Source: Antennarius striatus
Lineage: Eukaryota > Chordata > Actinopteri > Lophiiformes > Antennariidae
Length of the DNA: 64,000 nt
NCBI RefSeq assembly: GCF_040054535.1
Contig: NC_090792.1
Span: 8,883,491-8,947,490 of the forward strand
Reading direction: 5' to 3'
Numbering within the stretch: the stretch's first letter is position 1; each line of letters opens with the position of its first letter. Shown here piece by piece: positions 1 to 23,300 of the stretch. The notes beneath the pieces are model-generated. The model did not search any database. It was not told the DNA's origin and saw nothing but the letters and a program-made list of their open reading frames with translations. The translations under genes were made by a program, and so were the position numbers.

Positions 1-899
1 TGTTCAAAGGGCATCTGAGGCCCCAAACAAATTCAAGTTCCTCTATGATTTGGAGGTACGGACCATGTTATGGACTTTCATCGTTTTTGCAGCGAACGTT
101 GAGTGCATGAACGAATTTGACATTAAATGTGTTTATTATGACGATTTCTTCTGTGAAGGGGAATAAAGGTATCAGACATGCTGTATTTTTCATATCCACC
201 TTGAAATTTCAAGACTGTTATCTGTATGTTTCTATTTTTTCTTTAGCTCCCTATTACTGATAAGATACGAATAATTGCCCAGAAGATCTATGGAGCAGAT
301 GACATTGAGCTCCTTCCTGAGGCTCAACATAAGGTGGAACTTTACACAAAACAGGTCAGCCCTTTATTTTTTTCTGTAGCCAGTCGGTTTGGGTCTTCTC
401 TCTGGCCGAATTCAGGGCATCATGCCTGGAGATAAAGAACGATTTGAAACGGGTTCATCAATGAACTAACACACGCTTTCATTGCTGCTTCCCTCAGGGT
501 TTTGGAAATCTGCCAATGTGCATGGCGAAGACTCACCTGTCACTTTCTCATGAAGCAGATAAGAAGGGTGTGCCCAAAGGTTTCATCCTGCCCATCAGAG
601 ACATCCGTGCCAGTGTGGGTTCTGGCTTTCTTTTCCCGCTGGTTGGCACGGTAAGAACGCAGATTCAGCAGGCGATACCTGTTTAATCACATTTGTGAAG
701 CCCATTCCTGTTTGGGAAGGTGTGGCTCTTTAGTGCTCCACAGCCACCGACTACAAAACCAAACACACACCTGTATATTCATCAATAAAACTGGTGCTGT
801 TCCTCCTAGATGCCCACAATCCCTGGTCTGCCCACGAGACCTTGTTTCTATGACATCGACCTGGACCCTGTAACTGAGCAGGTCAACGGCCTCTTCTGA
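1..899 (+). CDS. mthfd1: C-1-tetrahydrofolate synthase, cytosolic (MTHFD1), 3' part only
   Basis: These are the last four coding exons: 1-55, 247-354, 498-650 and 810-899 (stop TGA 897-899). All introns are GT-AG and lie between codons (phase 0). The 134 visible residues are the C-terminal end of the 10-formyl-THF synthetase domain, with stretches such as [34 protein letters not shown] and [15 protein letters not shown]. The family enzyme makes 10-formyl-THF from formate, THF and ATP and, through its N-terminal domain (outside this window), interconverts methenyl- and methylene-THF in the cytosol. The ending VNGLF fits my memory of MTHFD1 better than the mitochondrial paralogue MTHFD1L, but MTHFD1L cannot be excluded from so short a piece. 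The gene is cut by the window edge, not broken. Confidence 0.9.
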
Positions 900-1590
900 A
901 GCAGAGGTCTGCGCTTCCGTCTTATTCTGGAGTTGTCGCTGATGATCACTGTTGATATCTTCTGTTTTGTGTATTTTTTGTTTGCCTGTTCAGACAGAAC
1001 AATAATGAATTGTAACTCGAAGCCCCTGGAGTCTGCTGCTGCTGTTTTCATTTCTTTTTCACTGAGATGCTGACATCTGTATAACAAAAAAAACCTGATC
1101 TTTTGTCGTTTTGTTTGTCGTTCAGTAAATTAAGAATCTGCACAGATCATTCCTGTTATGATGATGATGATGGTGATGATGGTGATGGTGATGCCACTTT
1201 GTGACGGACTGTAATAGACATCCCTCAGGAATGTGGTTACAAGTCAGTTAAATTTCTTATTCAGGCCTGGAGTCTTGCATTAACGGCTTGTGAATATTTT
1301 GAGTGCACTAAACACTGTCTTCAATTGATCTTTTGAATTTACTGTTACTACGGGATAAATTTATGAAAGGAAAAGGCTGGGAATAAATAATCCTGTTTTA
1401 CTCAGTGATTTATATTGTTTTAGTCTTTGAGAAATCTTGTCTTTTTAATGTTTTGTCTGCCTCATCCTGTAACTCCTCTTAAAGTTTCAAACGATACCTG
1501 ATGTCTGTTGCTGTGAGACCGGACTGTTCCAATGCTGTGAATCACTCATTTCTAATTTCAACAATCAAATAAAATTTACAATATCAATCC
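900..1590 (+). other. mthfd1 3' UTR with polyadenylation signals
   Basis: The stretch downstream of the mthfd1 stop has no further open exon. It contains an ATG/GTG-rich trinucleotide run at about 1160-1193. Two AATAAA hexamers lie on the plus strand, at about 1383 and 1568-1573. The second is followed by a T/GT-rich stretch typical of a cleavage site, so the transcript probably ends near 1590. Confidence 0.55.
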
Positions 1591-1659
1591 TTTTTTGTGA
1601 TTGTCTATTTTTAATTTGTGTTTATTGAACTTGTTTTCTGTCTGTTTCTTTCTGAAAGT

Positions 1660-1920
1660 AAATTTTATCAATGCACATTTTCATACTGGTAAACAAAGAA
1701 AGCAGTAAGGACATAAGATAACTCACCTGTCTGCCTATAAAAGGAAAAACATCAACAGTGAATAAAAACAGTAAGTCAGTCAAACATAAAGTATCTGATA
1801 CACATGAGTATAACAGAAGTAATAATCATACACTACTGTTCAAAAGTTTGTAATTGCCCCTCATAAAAAATTGACTTGGGCACAGACATCCACGCTGAAT
1901 GAACTGAATTCAGTCATAGT
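1660..1920. repeat. Direct repeat, copy A
   Basis: This block is strongly similar, in the same orientation, to 2668-2952. Shared landmarks include ACAAGATAACTCACC-like text, TACAC(T/C)ACTGTTCAAAAGTTTG and GGGCACAGACATCCACG. The offset is about 1,023-1,032 bp and the copies differ by scattered substitutions and small indels. It looks like a local tandem duplication or two insertions of one old element. Confidence 0.7.
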
Positions 1921-2240
1921 TTTTTTTTCATAGATTTTTTCCTATTTTACTTCACGGTTCATCATTTGAAGAGGTTCTCCACATATGTTGCTATCACACA
2001 TATTCTCCCGTGAAACTCTTCCCTTTGTCCATTGTTCACCCCCCCTCTCCCAAATGTATTAGAAACTGCAGACTTATTAACTTTATACATGAAGCTATAA
2101 AATGTTAATTTGCGTCAGTGCATTCTGAATGAGAGTAAACCATTCATGACTTTTCTGGATCGTTTTATTGCATATGTAATTATTTTAGTGCATATGTAAT
2201 TATTTCTTTACAATCATTATCACAAATGTTGACTCAAGGA

Positions 2241-2246
2241 TTTATT
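2241..2246 (-). other. Polyadenylation signal AATAAA (minus strand)
   Basis: The plus strand reads TTTATT here, 37 nt past the stop codon of the S-P-K exon on the minus strand. Its spacing supports 2283-2495 being a true terminal exon. Confidence 0.45.
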
Positions 2247-2282
2247 CATAATATATTTCCAGTAAGGTCCTTTGGGACTATC

Positions 2283-3301
2283 TTAATGACGTCTGGGACT
2301 ACCTTTGGGACTTTTTCCACCACGCTTGGGACTACAGCTACCACGTTTGGGACTTTTGCTCCTGCGTTTGGGACTTTTGTCACGGCCTTTGGGACTGATG
2401 TCACGGCCTTTGGGACTGATGTCACGGCCTTTGTGACAACCTGGTTTGCCCCTCCCTTTCTTTCCTTTCCTCCCCTCTTTACGGCATTTTCCATCCTGTG
2501 AAAGATTATGGAAAATTAAGACACAAGTACTGCTGACTGAATCAGCTGATGAGGCAAAAATTAAATAAAACTATTTGGGAAGTAAAATGTCTTACTTGAT
2601 CGGGGTCAGAGCTTGTGCTGTCATCATCACTTGAACTGCGACGTTCCTTGTAATATAAAACAGGGAAGTAAATTCATTAATGCATTTTCATTCATTTTCA
2701 TTTTCATACTGCTAAACAAAGAAAGAGCAGTAAGGACACAAGATAACTCACCGGTTTGCCTATAATAGGAAAAACAAAAAACACCAACAGTCAATAACAA
2801 CGATAAGTCAGTCAAACATAAAGTATCTGATACACATGAGTATAACAGAAGTAATAATCATACACCACTGTTCAAAAGTTTGTAACTGCCTCTCATAAAA
2901 ACTTGACTTGGGCACAGACATCCACGGTGAATGAACTGAATTCAGTCATAGTCAGAGCTGATTTCAAAGAGACAGATTTCCTGTATCAATATCAATCTAA
3001 TGACTGACAGGTTTGAACTGCTTCAACCTGACAACTGAGTTATCTGCAGAGGCCCCTACAAAAAAAAACAGTAATTAATTATTTAATTCTTTTCTTTTCT
3101 TCATTTGTAAATGATGCAAATAAATTATACTGTTCTTAGATAGGTTAAAACATCCACCATAAAAGAATAAGAAAAATGATAATATCACAAATAATACCAA
3201 ACTTTTGAATGGTAATATGTTTTATAGTTAATGCTATACATGGAAAGTGATTCAAAGCAAAAATAAATATATAATAATCAAAGTTACTTACATTCACTCA
3301 T
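2283..3301 (-). CDS. Candidate small spliced gene with C-terminal S-P-K heptad repeats (unrecognised)
   Basis: I do not recognise this gene. On the minus strand the terminal exon 2283-2495 follows a TTTCACAG acceptor, stays open for 70 codons and ends in TAA (2283-2285). It encodes a basic tail with period-7 units: SPKGRDI, SPKGRDK, SPKRRSK, SPKRGSC, SPKRGGK, SPKG, SPRRH. The exon before it, 2596-2646 (acceptor ACAAG, donor GTAAG), joins in phase 0 and encodes a Ser/Asp-rich acidic linker (ERRSSSDDDSTSSDPDQ). AATAAA on the minus strand at 2241-2246 lies 37 nt after the stop. A possible first exon has ATG at 3299-3301 and reads MSE before GTAAGT at 3291. The middle exons are not resolved and lie in repeat-like DNA (8-nt microexon 2752-2759, possible exon from 3055). 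The S-P-K pattern resembles CDK-phosphorylated or DNA-binding histone-H1-like tails, but function is unknown. Confidence 0.4.
2668..2952. repeat. Direct repeat, copy B
   Basis: This is the partner of the block at 1660-1920, slightly longer because of a duplicated ATTTTCATTC-type segment near its start. It lies inside the candidate minus-strand gene (2283-3301). In both copies an 8-nt segment (2752-2759 here) is bracketed by an AG acceptor and a GTGAGT donor on the minus strand. Confidence 0.7.
2861..3219. repeat. Candidate small DNA-transposon remnant with inverted ends
   Basis: The left end has TTCAAAAGTTTG (within 2861-2882) and the right end has its reverse complement CAAACTTTTGAA (within 3196-3219). 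The flanking bases also pair partly. Similar ends (TACACTACCGTTCAAAAGTTTG) are common in fish dispersed repeats, in my recollection Tc1-like non-autonomous elements. An extra left-type end at 1841-1862 belongs to direct repeat copy A. No transposase is present. Confidence 0.4.
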
Positions 3302-4376
3302 GTTTTAATGTTCAAAAGTGCAACCTCAAGCGATTTTCTGAAAAAAAAAAAAAGAAAGAAAGAAAAAAGGATTTTAAAATTACAATCAGTCACATTTTGT
3401 GCATATATCACTAATAACTAACAATCGCCAATAACACACCTGGTGAGAAAGTCAAACCTGCCTGTGTTTAATGTGTCTTTTCAGTCTGTATATATAAGGA
3501 ACCACAGGGAATGACAAGTGTGGGTGTGACCATGTTTTAAAATATGATTGACAAACAAACGTTTTGGGTGTTTCCAGGAAACCTAATGATTGTTTTTCTG
3601 AGCTCTACCTCTAAACATCAAAACTTAGGATCCTGGAACTTGCTGGATCAGTTTTAAAGAACGAGTGTGCAACCACAGGAACGCCATTAATCAAACAATT
3701 CTATAGTCATTTTAATAGGCCAGACTGACAAAAATCTATTTGGAATGACACAGGAGGCAACTCTAGGTCTTGGCATCGAACTGCTTTACTTGTGCCTTCA
3801 CCTCATGCAATTAACTGTTGTCTGCACTGTGACTTGATGTCCCCAAGAGAACTCTAACTAACATTGACAATCTTGGTGGGTGTGTGTGTATTTAAATTCC
3901 TCAAGCTCATACTTAGTTGTGCGTGCATGTTGCTTTGATTTATGTGTCATGCTTGGAACAAAAGAATATCTAAGGCATTCAGTTGAATGCCTTTATGCAT
4001 TCAACAGGCACCAGTTACTCTTAAATTTTAAACTGGCACAATATATCAGGAGTAATCTTCACAAAAACTTTGCATAATTTGATTAATTTCTGTGTGTTGT
4101 ACTTAAATTCCCTTTGATGCAGACAAATGACAGCTTTTATATTATGTGTGACCCACATTGAGTTGTTTTCTATAATACTGGGTAGCATCTCTACCCCGTG
4201 TCAAGGCACCATCTCACCTGTTAGAGATCGCATATCCTGGTAACTCAGAATAAAGTAAAAATTCTGGTTGTAGCCCAGCATTTATGTATCATGTATTTTA
4301 TTTTTATATGGACTTGATTCTTATCTGAAGTCTTTAATTTGAAGCATATTTATTTATTTAGAATAAACAAAAAAGC
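3302..4376. other. No gene seen; possible promoter of the 2.3-3.3 kb minus-strand gene
   Basis: No supported exon was found. A TATATATAAGG element at 3488-3498 could serve as a TATA box: read on the plus strand it is the better match, and on the minus strand it reads CTTATATATA about 190 bp upstream of the ATG at 3301. The remainder is AT-rich single-copy-looking sequence. Confidence 0.3.
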
Positions 4377-4465
4377 AGTGGCGCACTGAGTAGCGCTGTC
4401 GCTACACAGCAAGGCGGTTCCGGAGTCGAGTCCCGCTCTGTGCGGAGTTTGCATGTTCTCCCCGT
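4377..4465 (+). repeat. Fragment of a fish dispersed repeat ('GTGGCGCAGTGGGTAGC' family)
   Basis: The segment reads GTGGCGCACTGAGTAGCGCT, then ACACAGCAAGGCGGTTCCGG, then GGAGTTTGCATGTTCTCC. The same family occurs in inverted orientation at 57105-57460 (nearly full length) and in pieces at 30610-30820 and 63335-63560. I know it as a common fish interspersed repeat but do not assign a named family. Confidence 0.6.
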
Positions 4466-4720
4466 GATGGGCAAAAATTATAATACAGCGGATATGGTTT
4501 TCTTCAATAACTAAGCAGTAACATATAACTATTGCAGTAGTACCACACTGTGAACACAGTTAGAAATTATGTATTTTTAGTCATACTTCAGGCATCAGTG
4601 GCAATAACAACAAGTGAAAGTTTACATTGATTGTTACACTAGACAAAAATAGTGACATCGTTGGATTATTTTTTATTGGTGAAAACTTTTCATCTTACAT
4701 TTTAATGTTATCAGATCAGA

Positions 4721-4725
<5 letters not shown>

Positions 4726-4812
<87 letters not shown>
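4726..4812. repeat. (CA)n microsatellite, about 87 bp
   Basis: An uninterrupted CA dinucleotide run of about 43 units. The apparent His/Thr ORF across it is a by-product of the repeat. Confidence 0.95.
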
Positions 4813-4814
<2 letters not shown>

Positions 4815-5839
4815 TATTGTATTATGAGGAGAAAATTATTTTCATACATATAAAGAAGCATCAGCCAGGGGTGAGTCATGACACCAGCATGTATGTGTTT
4901 GTTTGTGACCAAACATTGCCTTGACAAACTGTAACAACAACACCCTTCTCTGGTATTTATGAAAGCAGTACAGTTGATAATAGGAGGACACACCTGGGTT
5001 AAGTCTTTCATAAAATTATCTTACAGCAATGCATTCTGGAAAGATGCCATGAAACAATAGGTGTGTGATGGATGGTTGTGATGGATGAGCTGACATAATG
5101 CTGTAACAACCAGTTGCTATGTCCGTTCTGTTTGAAGCAGCACACATGTCCTCAAATGTTTGTCATGTTGAAACTGACGGTCACAGAGACAGTGTGGATT
5201 TGTGCAACAACTTAAAAGGTATTAACATAAATTTGGACATACAGTATATGAACAAAGATCCTGGATTCCTGCACACACACACCTTCGTGTGTGTGTGTGT
5301 GTATTTGTGTGTGTATGTATTTAAACATCTAAAATCATAATTAGTTGTTTGGGTGTAAAGTCAAGTCATTATTCCTTTTCACTTCACTGTTTGAAACAAA
5401 TAATAAACTTTCTCCTCACATTAAACTTCCTGCAGGACATCCAGCAGTGGATGAGTAAACACCGGAGAGCGTCCCCTAGCGGCGAGATGATAGAAAACTA
5501 AATTCAGGTCCTGATTCTGAACACAGCAGTGAAATCAGAATCAGAAAACGTCCACGATTTGCACCAATGGCATCGTTACTTGACTTATTTCCAGTTTTAT
5601 TGCATTATTGATGTCCATTTTTCCAGAGTCAATGAGTTATGGGATTGTATTACCTAAATTGGCATGAGGAACACGTGACAAATGTGACGTCATTGCAATT
5701 TGTTGATCATGAACTTCCTCTGTGCGTGGATCAGAAGCACGTGTGGACCGAGGCTTTGGCGCCACCCGGTAGACGTGACGTGTAATTTCAGTTCGCCGCC
5801 GTTCATGAGAATGAAACCAGTAATGTAGAGGTGAGTACA

Positions 5840-5892
<53 letters not shown>

Positions 5893-7213
5893 TATAAAGT
5901 ATAAAGCCATTATCAAGTTCATGTTAACATATGAACTGGAATTAGATTCTGATTTTTTTTCAATTTATGAAGTTACAATTCACAATCCAGTATGATCATA
6001 CTTTACTTTTGTGTTTGTATTTTACTGTCAAATATTTTACAACCATTTAAAAAATATATTTTTATTTCTATTTTATTACACTTTTACTTTTAGAATGAAC
6101 AAATTAAAACATGGAGTTTTTTCTGCCCTACCTTTACTACCACTACCAAAGGGAATGGAACGTAAAGGTTCATTTATGGCCAATTTTACAGAAGTCCACA
6201 TACAGATGTGAGTGTGAAATGACGTTTCAGTCAGTAAATTCCATGATTACTCTAAAACATATGATGGAAGTGAGTTCTGGCTAGAATTGAGCATGACCTT
6301 ATTGATGATGCATGAATAACGAGAATACAGTCAGAACTCTTAAGATTAAAATTAGAATTTTCTTCCATCATCAACCATGACAATCAAGTACATGCAAATG
6401 TTGGTTTTACATGTGTGGGAGTCACAAATATAGAAAACCAGACAGTTACATAATTATCACCTAGGTTGACCCATGTAGAATGTGAGCTATGGGGGCTTTA
6501 ATGGTTAAAAACGTTGCTCGTACTGGAAACTTTGTTTGTTTTCCATGACGCCGACGGACGTCCAGCTACATGTGGCTTCACCTCTCCTCCTGTCTCTGGG
6601 ATGTCTGTGCCGTTTGTCTGTGCCAGGCTGCAATGTGCGGCATGTCGTTGGCAAAAGCTGCAGGCATGAAGAATTGTGGGAAATTCGGCAGATGCCCCTC
6701 ACCCCTCTCCCCCCTCCCCTCCTCCAGTCTTTAGGAAGCTTCTTTAGTACTCTAAACATGTAGTCTGGAGCTCATAGAGACAAAGTTGTTGCACCTGCAG
6801 TGAGAAAAAAATAACACAACATCTCATGTATCTTGTGTGGATTTCTGAAGCGACACCCTGAGATGTGAATGAAACTGATTTAAGGAGCCAAAGTGGAGGA
6901 TTGTAAATTTAAGGCATTCAAAAGCACCCACACGGAAATGACACCACAGCTTCCACAAAACTTCTCATCAACTACTGGGTAAAAAAATTGAGAATTAATT
7001 TTTTTGGTTACACATTTATTATACAGAAATAAAAACAAAAACCAAACTATTAACAGACTGGAAAATCCATTATGAATACTATAAAATATGTTATCATCAT
7101 TTTAATTTGAAACACTAACAGTAAATGTTCTGTGACAGGAAAAAAAAAAAAAGACACCATGAATTAACGTTAAAATTCACCAAGTGCGTATATGAAGGGT
7201 GGTGGGGGAGATT
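4813..7213. other. Intergenic: no gene seen
   Basis: No exon with matching splice signals was found. The region holds a short CA...TG inverted microsatellite at about 5272-5302 and a GC-richer stretch at about 5450-5830 carrying several CpGs. At 6530-6765 there is a pyrimidine-rich stretch without a convincing coding frame. From about 7000 the sequence is AT-rich up to the G-tract. Confidence 0.4.
5841..5892. repeat. (CTGT)n microsatellite
   Basis: Thirteen tandem CTGT units, directly after a GAGGTGAGTAC sequence that resembles a splice donor but has no coding exon before it. Confidence 0.9.
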
Positions 7214-7234
7214 GGGGGGGGGGGGGGGGGGGGG
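7214..7234 (+). repeat. Poly-G tract (21 G)
   Basis: A run of 21 G sits about 350 bp upstream of the ccdc9b start, followed by purine-rich GA repeats (about 7350-7380). It can form G-quadruplex structure and may be collapsed or mis-sized in the assembly. Confidence 0.85.
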
Positions 7235-7389
7235 CAAGATTTAACCAGCATGCTTTGAGCAGAGGATAAGTGAGGAGGGGAAAGAGCAAGTGCTTTAGAA
7301 AGGACGGGAGGGAGCGAGGGAGCATATGTGCAGGAGGGTGGGAGGGTTGGAGAGAGAGAGAGAGAGAGGGAGAGAGAGGGGGGAGGACA

Positions 7390-7564
7390 GGCGGATGGGT
7401 GCTGTGAAATCCGTTAACAGGGGAGCTCTGTGCATTGGTTGGACGTCTTGGCTGCTTGCCCAACTTGGTTCATTGTAATCAAGGCATGATCGTCGCCTCC
7501 CAGCAGCCCTCTCTGCCGCCTCGGCCGCCTCGCGCCTGGACCCAGCCCAGCTCCTGCCGCTGAC
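7390..7564 (+). promoter_or_regulatory. Probable 5' UTR / core promoter of ccdc9b
   Basis: GC- and CpG-rich DNA (for example GCCGCCTCGGCCGCCTCGCG near 7515) leads directly into the ATG at 7565. No TATA box is evident, as expected for a CpG-type promoter. The transcription start cannot be placed from sequence alone. Confidence 0.4.
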
Positions 7565-20364
<12,800 letters not shown>

Positions 20365-23300
20365 GAGACAAGAAGAGGGATGGGTGAATCGATAGACGTG
20401 TAAATGGACTCGTGGCTTGGAAAGAAAATGGATGATGAGTTAAACGGATGAGGAGGGAAGGCAATATATCTGCACTGCAGCTGCATACTATTCAATTTCA
20501 GTTTAAATGTATACACCACCTCCAAGGCCTGATGAAGTGCCACAATCCTCATGAGAAAATGCCTCTTCATGTCATCCACCCCTGAAACGGCCTGATGACA
20601 CATAGCTGCCTTAAAGTCTTCATATAGAAATGATAAACGGTGGATCTCACCTAAACTACGTAAATCATGGAAAAGTCAGTCATGACTAATGTTTGATTTC
20701 CTCCTGTTTTATACAAAAGCGTGTGGGAAGATTGTTTGATGAATTTTTCGTGATATAAATATTGAAGCTAAACCCCAGAATCACGCATAAAAGCTACAGG
20801 TTAAGTTTTCAGTTATATGAAATTTATATAGGAATGGGTTCCCCTGCAAAACACATTTTCTTTTGTTCTTTTTCATTTTTTTTTTTACATCCAAGCACTT
20901 TATGAGTATTAAAGCGTGTGTACTGACACATTATTGTTTGTTAGTATGCAGCTTGAGTGCAATATCATTGTTTACATTTGTACTAAAATGCCATGGAACA
21001 TATCAGAAGGCTAGAAAATAAGCCTCCCTCAAATGATTTAGTGCCTGATTCTGCCTTAAAGGATTTCTCAATAACTTTAGTGAAGTCTGTACGATGTGAT
21101 GAGGGAGCAGTGGCAGACCTCCAGCCGTGTTTCTACGCTGGAAATCTTGTGAGGAGATATTTATTGACCACTTTCAGTATCACTTGATGACCATTCACAA
21201 ATCAGAGATCAATACATGGTCAGAGGACGACTATTGCCTTATTGGCCACTTTACCAAGATGTGTTAAATTATTAGTGCTGACATATTACTATTTAAAGGG
21301 GACTCCAAATGGAAAGCACTACCCAGGTCTTAATACTGCCGTGTCACGATCTCAGTGGCTTTGCAGGAGCTTTATTAAGTCTGACATAATAAGCCTGATG
21401 ATGTCATCGGGACGTCATTTAGGTTGTCTAAATTTGGAAATCATAAAATTGTAAGAGGAGGCCTATGAGTTTATGGTCGGGATGTCTTCTTTCTCTTCTT
21501 CTGAATGGATGAAAACTTTTTTTTTTTGTAGTCAAATCTGCCTCTCCAAAGTCTCGCTAGTAAATGTAAGTGAAGATCTAATTTGCTGGAGTACCCCTTT
21601 AATATAACTGTTGGCAAAACCCACATTACTGGTGTTTAAAAAAGTAATCGGTGACACTGTAGAGCTTAACTATCAAAGTAACCCTAAACACGCTGCTGTT
21701 GCATCGACGCGTTTTCACAGCTAAATCTTTAAATTATCTGGCCTTTCCTATCTAGATTCCTGATAAAGCATTGTAATGCTAGTCCTTAATTTGACACACT
21801 TGTCAAATATAGCAGAGACATAGAATTTAAAAAAAACGAATCAAACTTAACAATCTATTTTAATTGGTTTTAACTGCTGTTTGTTTGTTTTTTAATAACC
21901 AGTATTAAAGAGTCCCAGTAATGTCTTTTGACTGGGGCTCTCTTATCCTACTGGGACTGACAGACTTGAGAAGTTTGAACATACAGTAAATCACCCAGGT
22001 TCTTTTAGATGAATAATGTTTTTGAAAAGATTCATCGTCATTATTTATGTCAAGCTTTGTATGGTAACATACAGTATATCCTGTTAAACATGCTGGACAA
22101 AGAGCAGCATCAGTTCTTATTTTATTTATTTGCCTTACTATTTGGACAACAGAATGTTAACAATGAATGAAACAAATCTAAAACTGTACATGCATACCAG
22201 TAGCTGTTTTTGTCCCTGTGAAACAGTTGGATTTGTTTTTATTTATTAGGAGCCTATAGTGTTATTTTTGTTCCATCTGATAAGAAGCCTTACTTGAAGT
22301 TTTTGGCTTCCATCAATGCTACAGTATAGTAAACAGTTATGTAACCAGTGGAGAACATAGTGATTATTCTGAGCTGCGTGGCCCTGTCAGCTTTAACCAG
22401 TTACATAAAATACCAATCATCATAAATCTGTTAGAAGCACACTGGCAAAAGGAGTAAAAAGGTCACTGACCATCAAAAATGAAACTGTTCTCGAACAGGA
22501 GCCTCTGTATGAAACAAGGACTTTGAACGGTGGTAATGGAATCATATCTGTATGAGAAGAAGGCCATATGTTACCTCTGCAATATTTAAATTTCCCGTCG
22601 GGATTCAGTTTAGTAAAATAAGATTTAGGACCTGCAACTCTGTAGAAGTTGTACATTTGTCCTTGTTTAGTGCTTGTTCATGTAATTAAATATTTGCATT
22701 GTGACCTCACCTGAATTTCACATTAAAACGTGGATGTGATTGACTCCCTGTATCTTCATACACCCATGAGGAATTGTCAGTGAGTGCGTGACAAGCTGTT
22801 TACTGTTCAGACTGCTCATTTAAATCTGTGTGCAACGTAGCTCAAACTACTGTAGAACAACATGGAAGGAGGCAAACAGAACGCCAATAAAGTTTTTCTG
22901 TACTTTTAATGCTCTGACTTGTAATTGTTTTGTTGCGCCCTCTCCCTCGCTGCTCAGTAACTGATGCACCTTCAGCAACTCTGTAATTGTACATGAAAAT
23001 GCATGAATGCTGCCTCTGGAGAGATGATTTTACCAAAGGGGGGGAAAAAAAAAAATCAAGGTCACTGTAGTCTGAGTGTAAAAAAAACAAAAAAACATGT
23101 GACAGGAAGGCAGCGTCCACAGTTCATGCAGTTAGGCCTCGGTCCGCTGAGTCTGCCTTCATGTCGGATGATTAATTTCAGATGAGCTCTCCGCTGGGCT
23201 GTTACGTTGGAAATGGCTCCCACTCAACCCCACAGGTGGGACCTCCCATAGGTGCTGCCATTTTAATTATCTCCTCCCAAGGTTATCTCCATAGCAACCT

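Noticed and set aside
2283..2440. Regular repeats resembling a CRISPR array
   Set aside because: The units are contiguous 21-bp coding repeats without unique spacers, in vertebrate DNA.
2226..2501. Alternative readings of the 2.3 kb repeat (VTSVPKA or FGTDVTA repeats)
   Set aside because: These are the other frames of the 21-bp repeat. Only the S-P-K frame links through matched splice sites to an upstream exon and ends before a polyadenylation signal.
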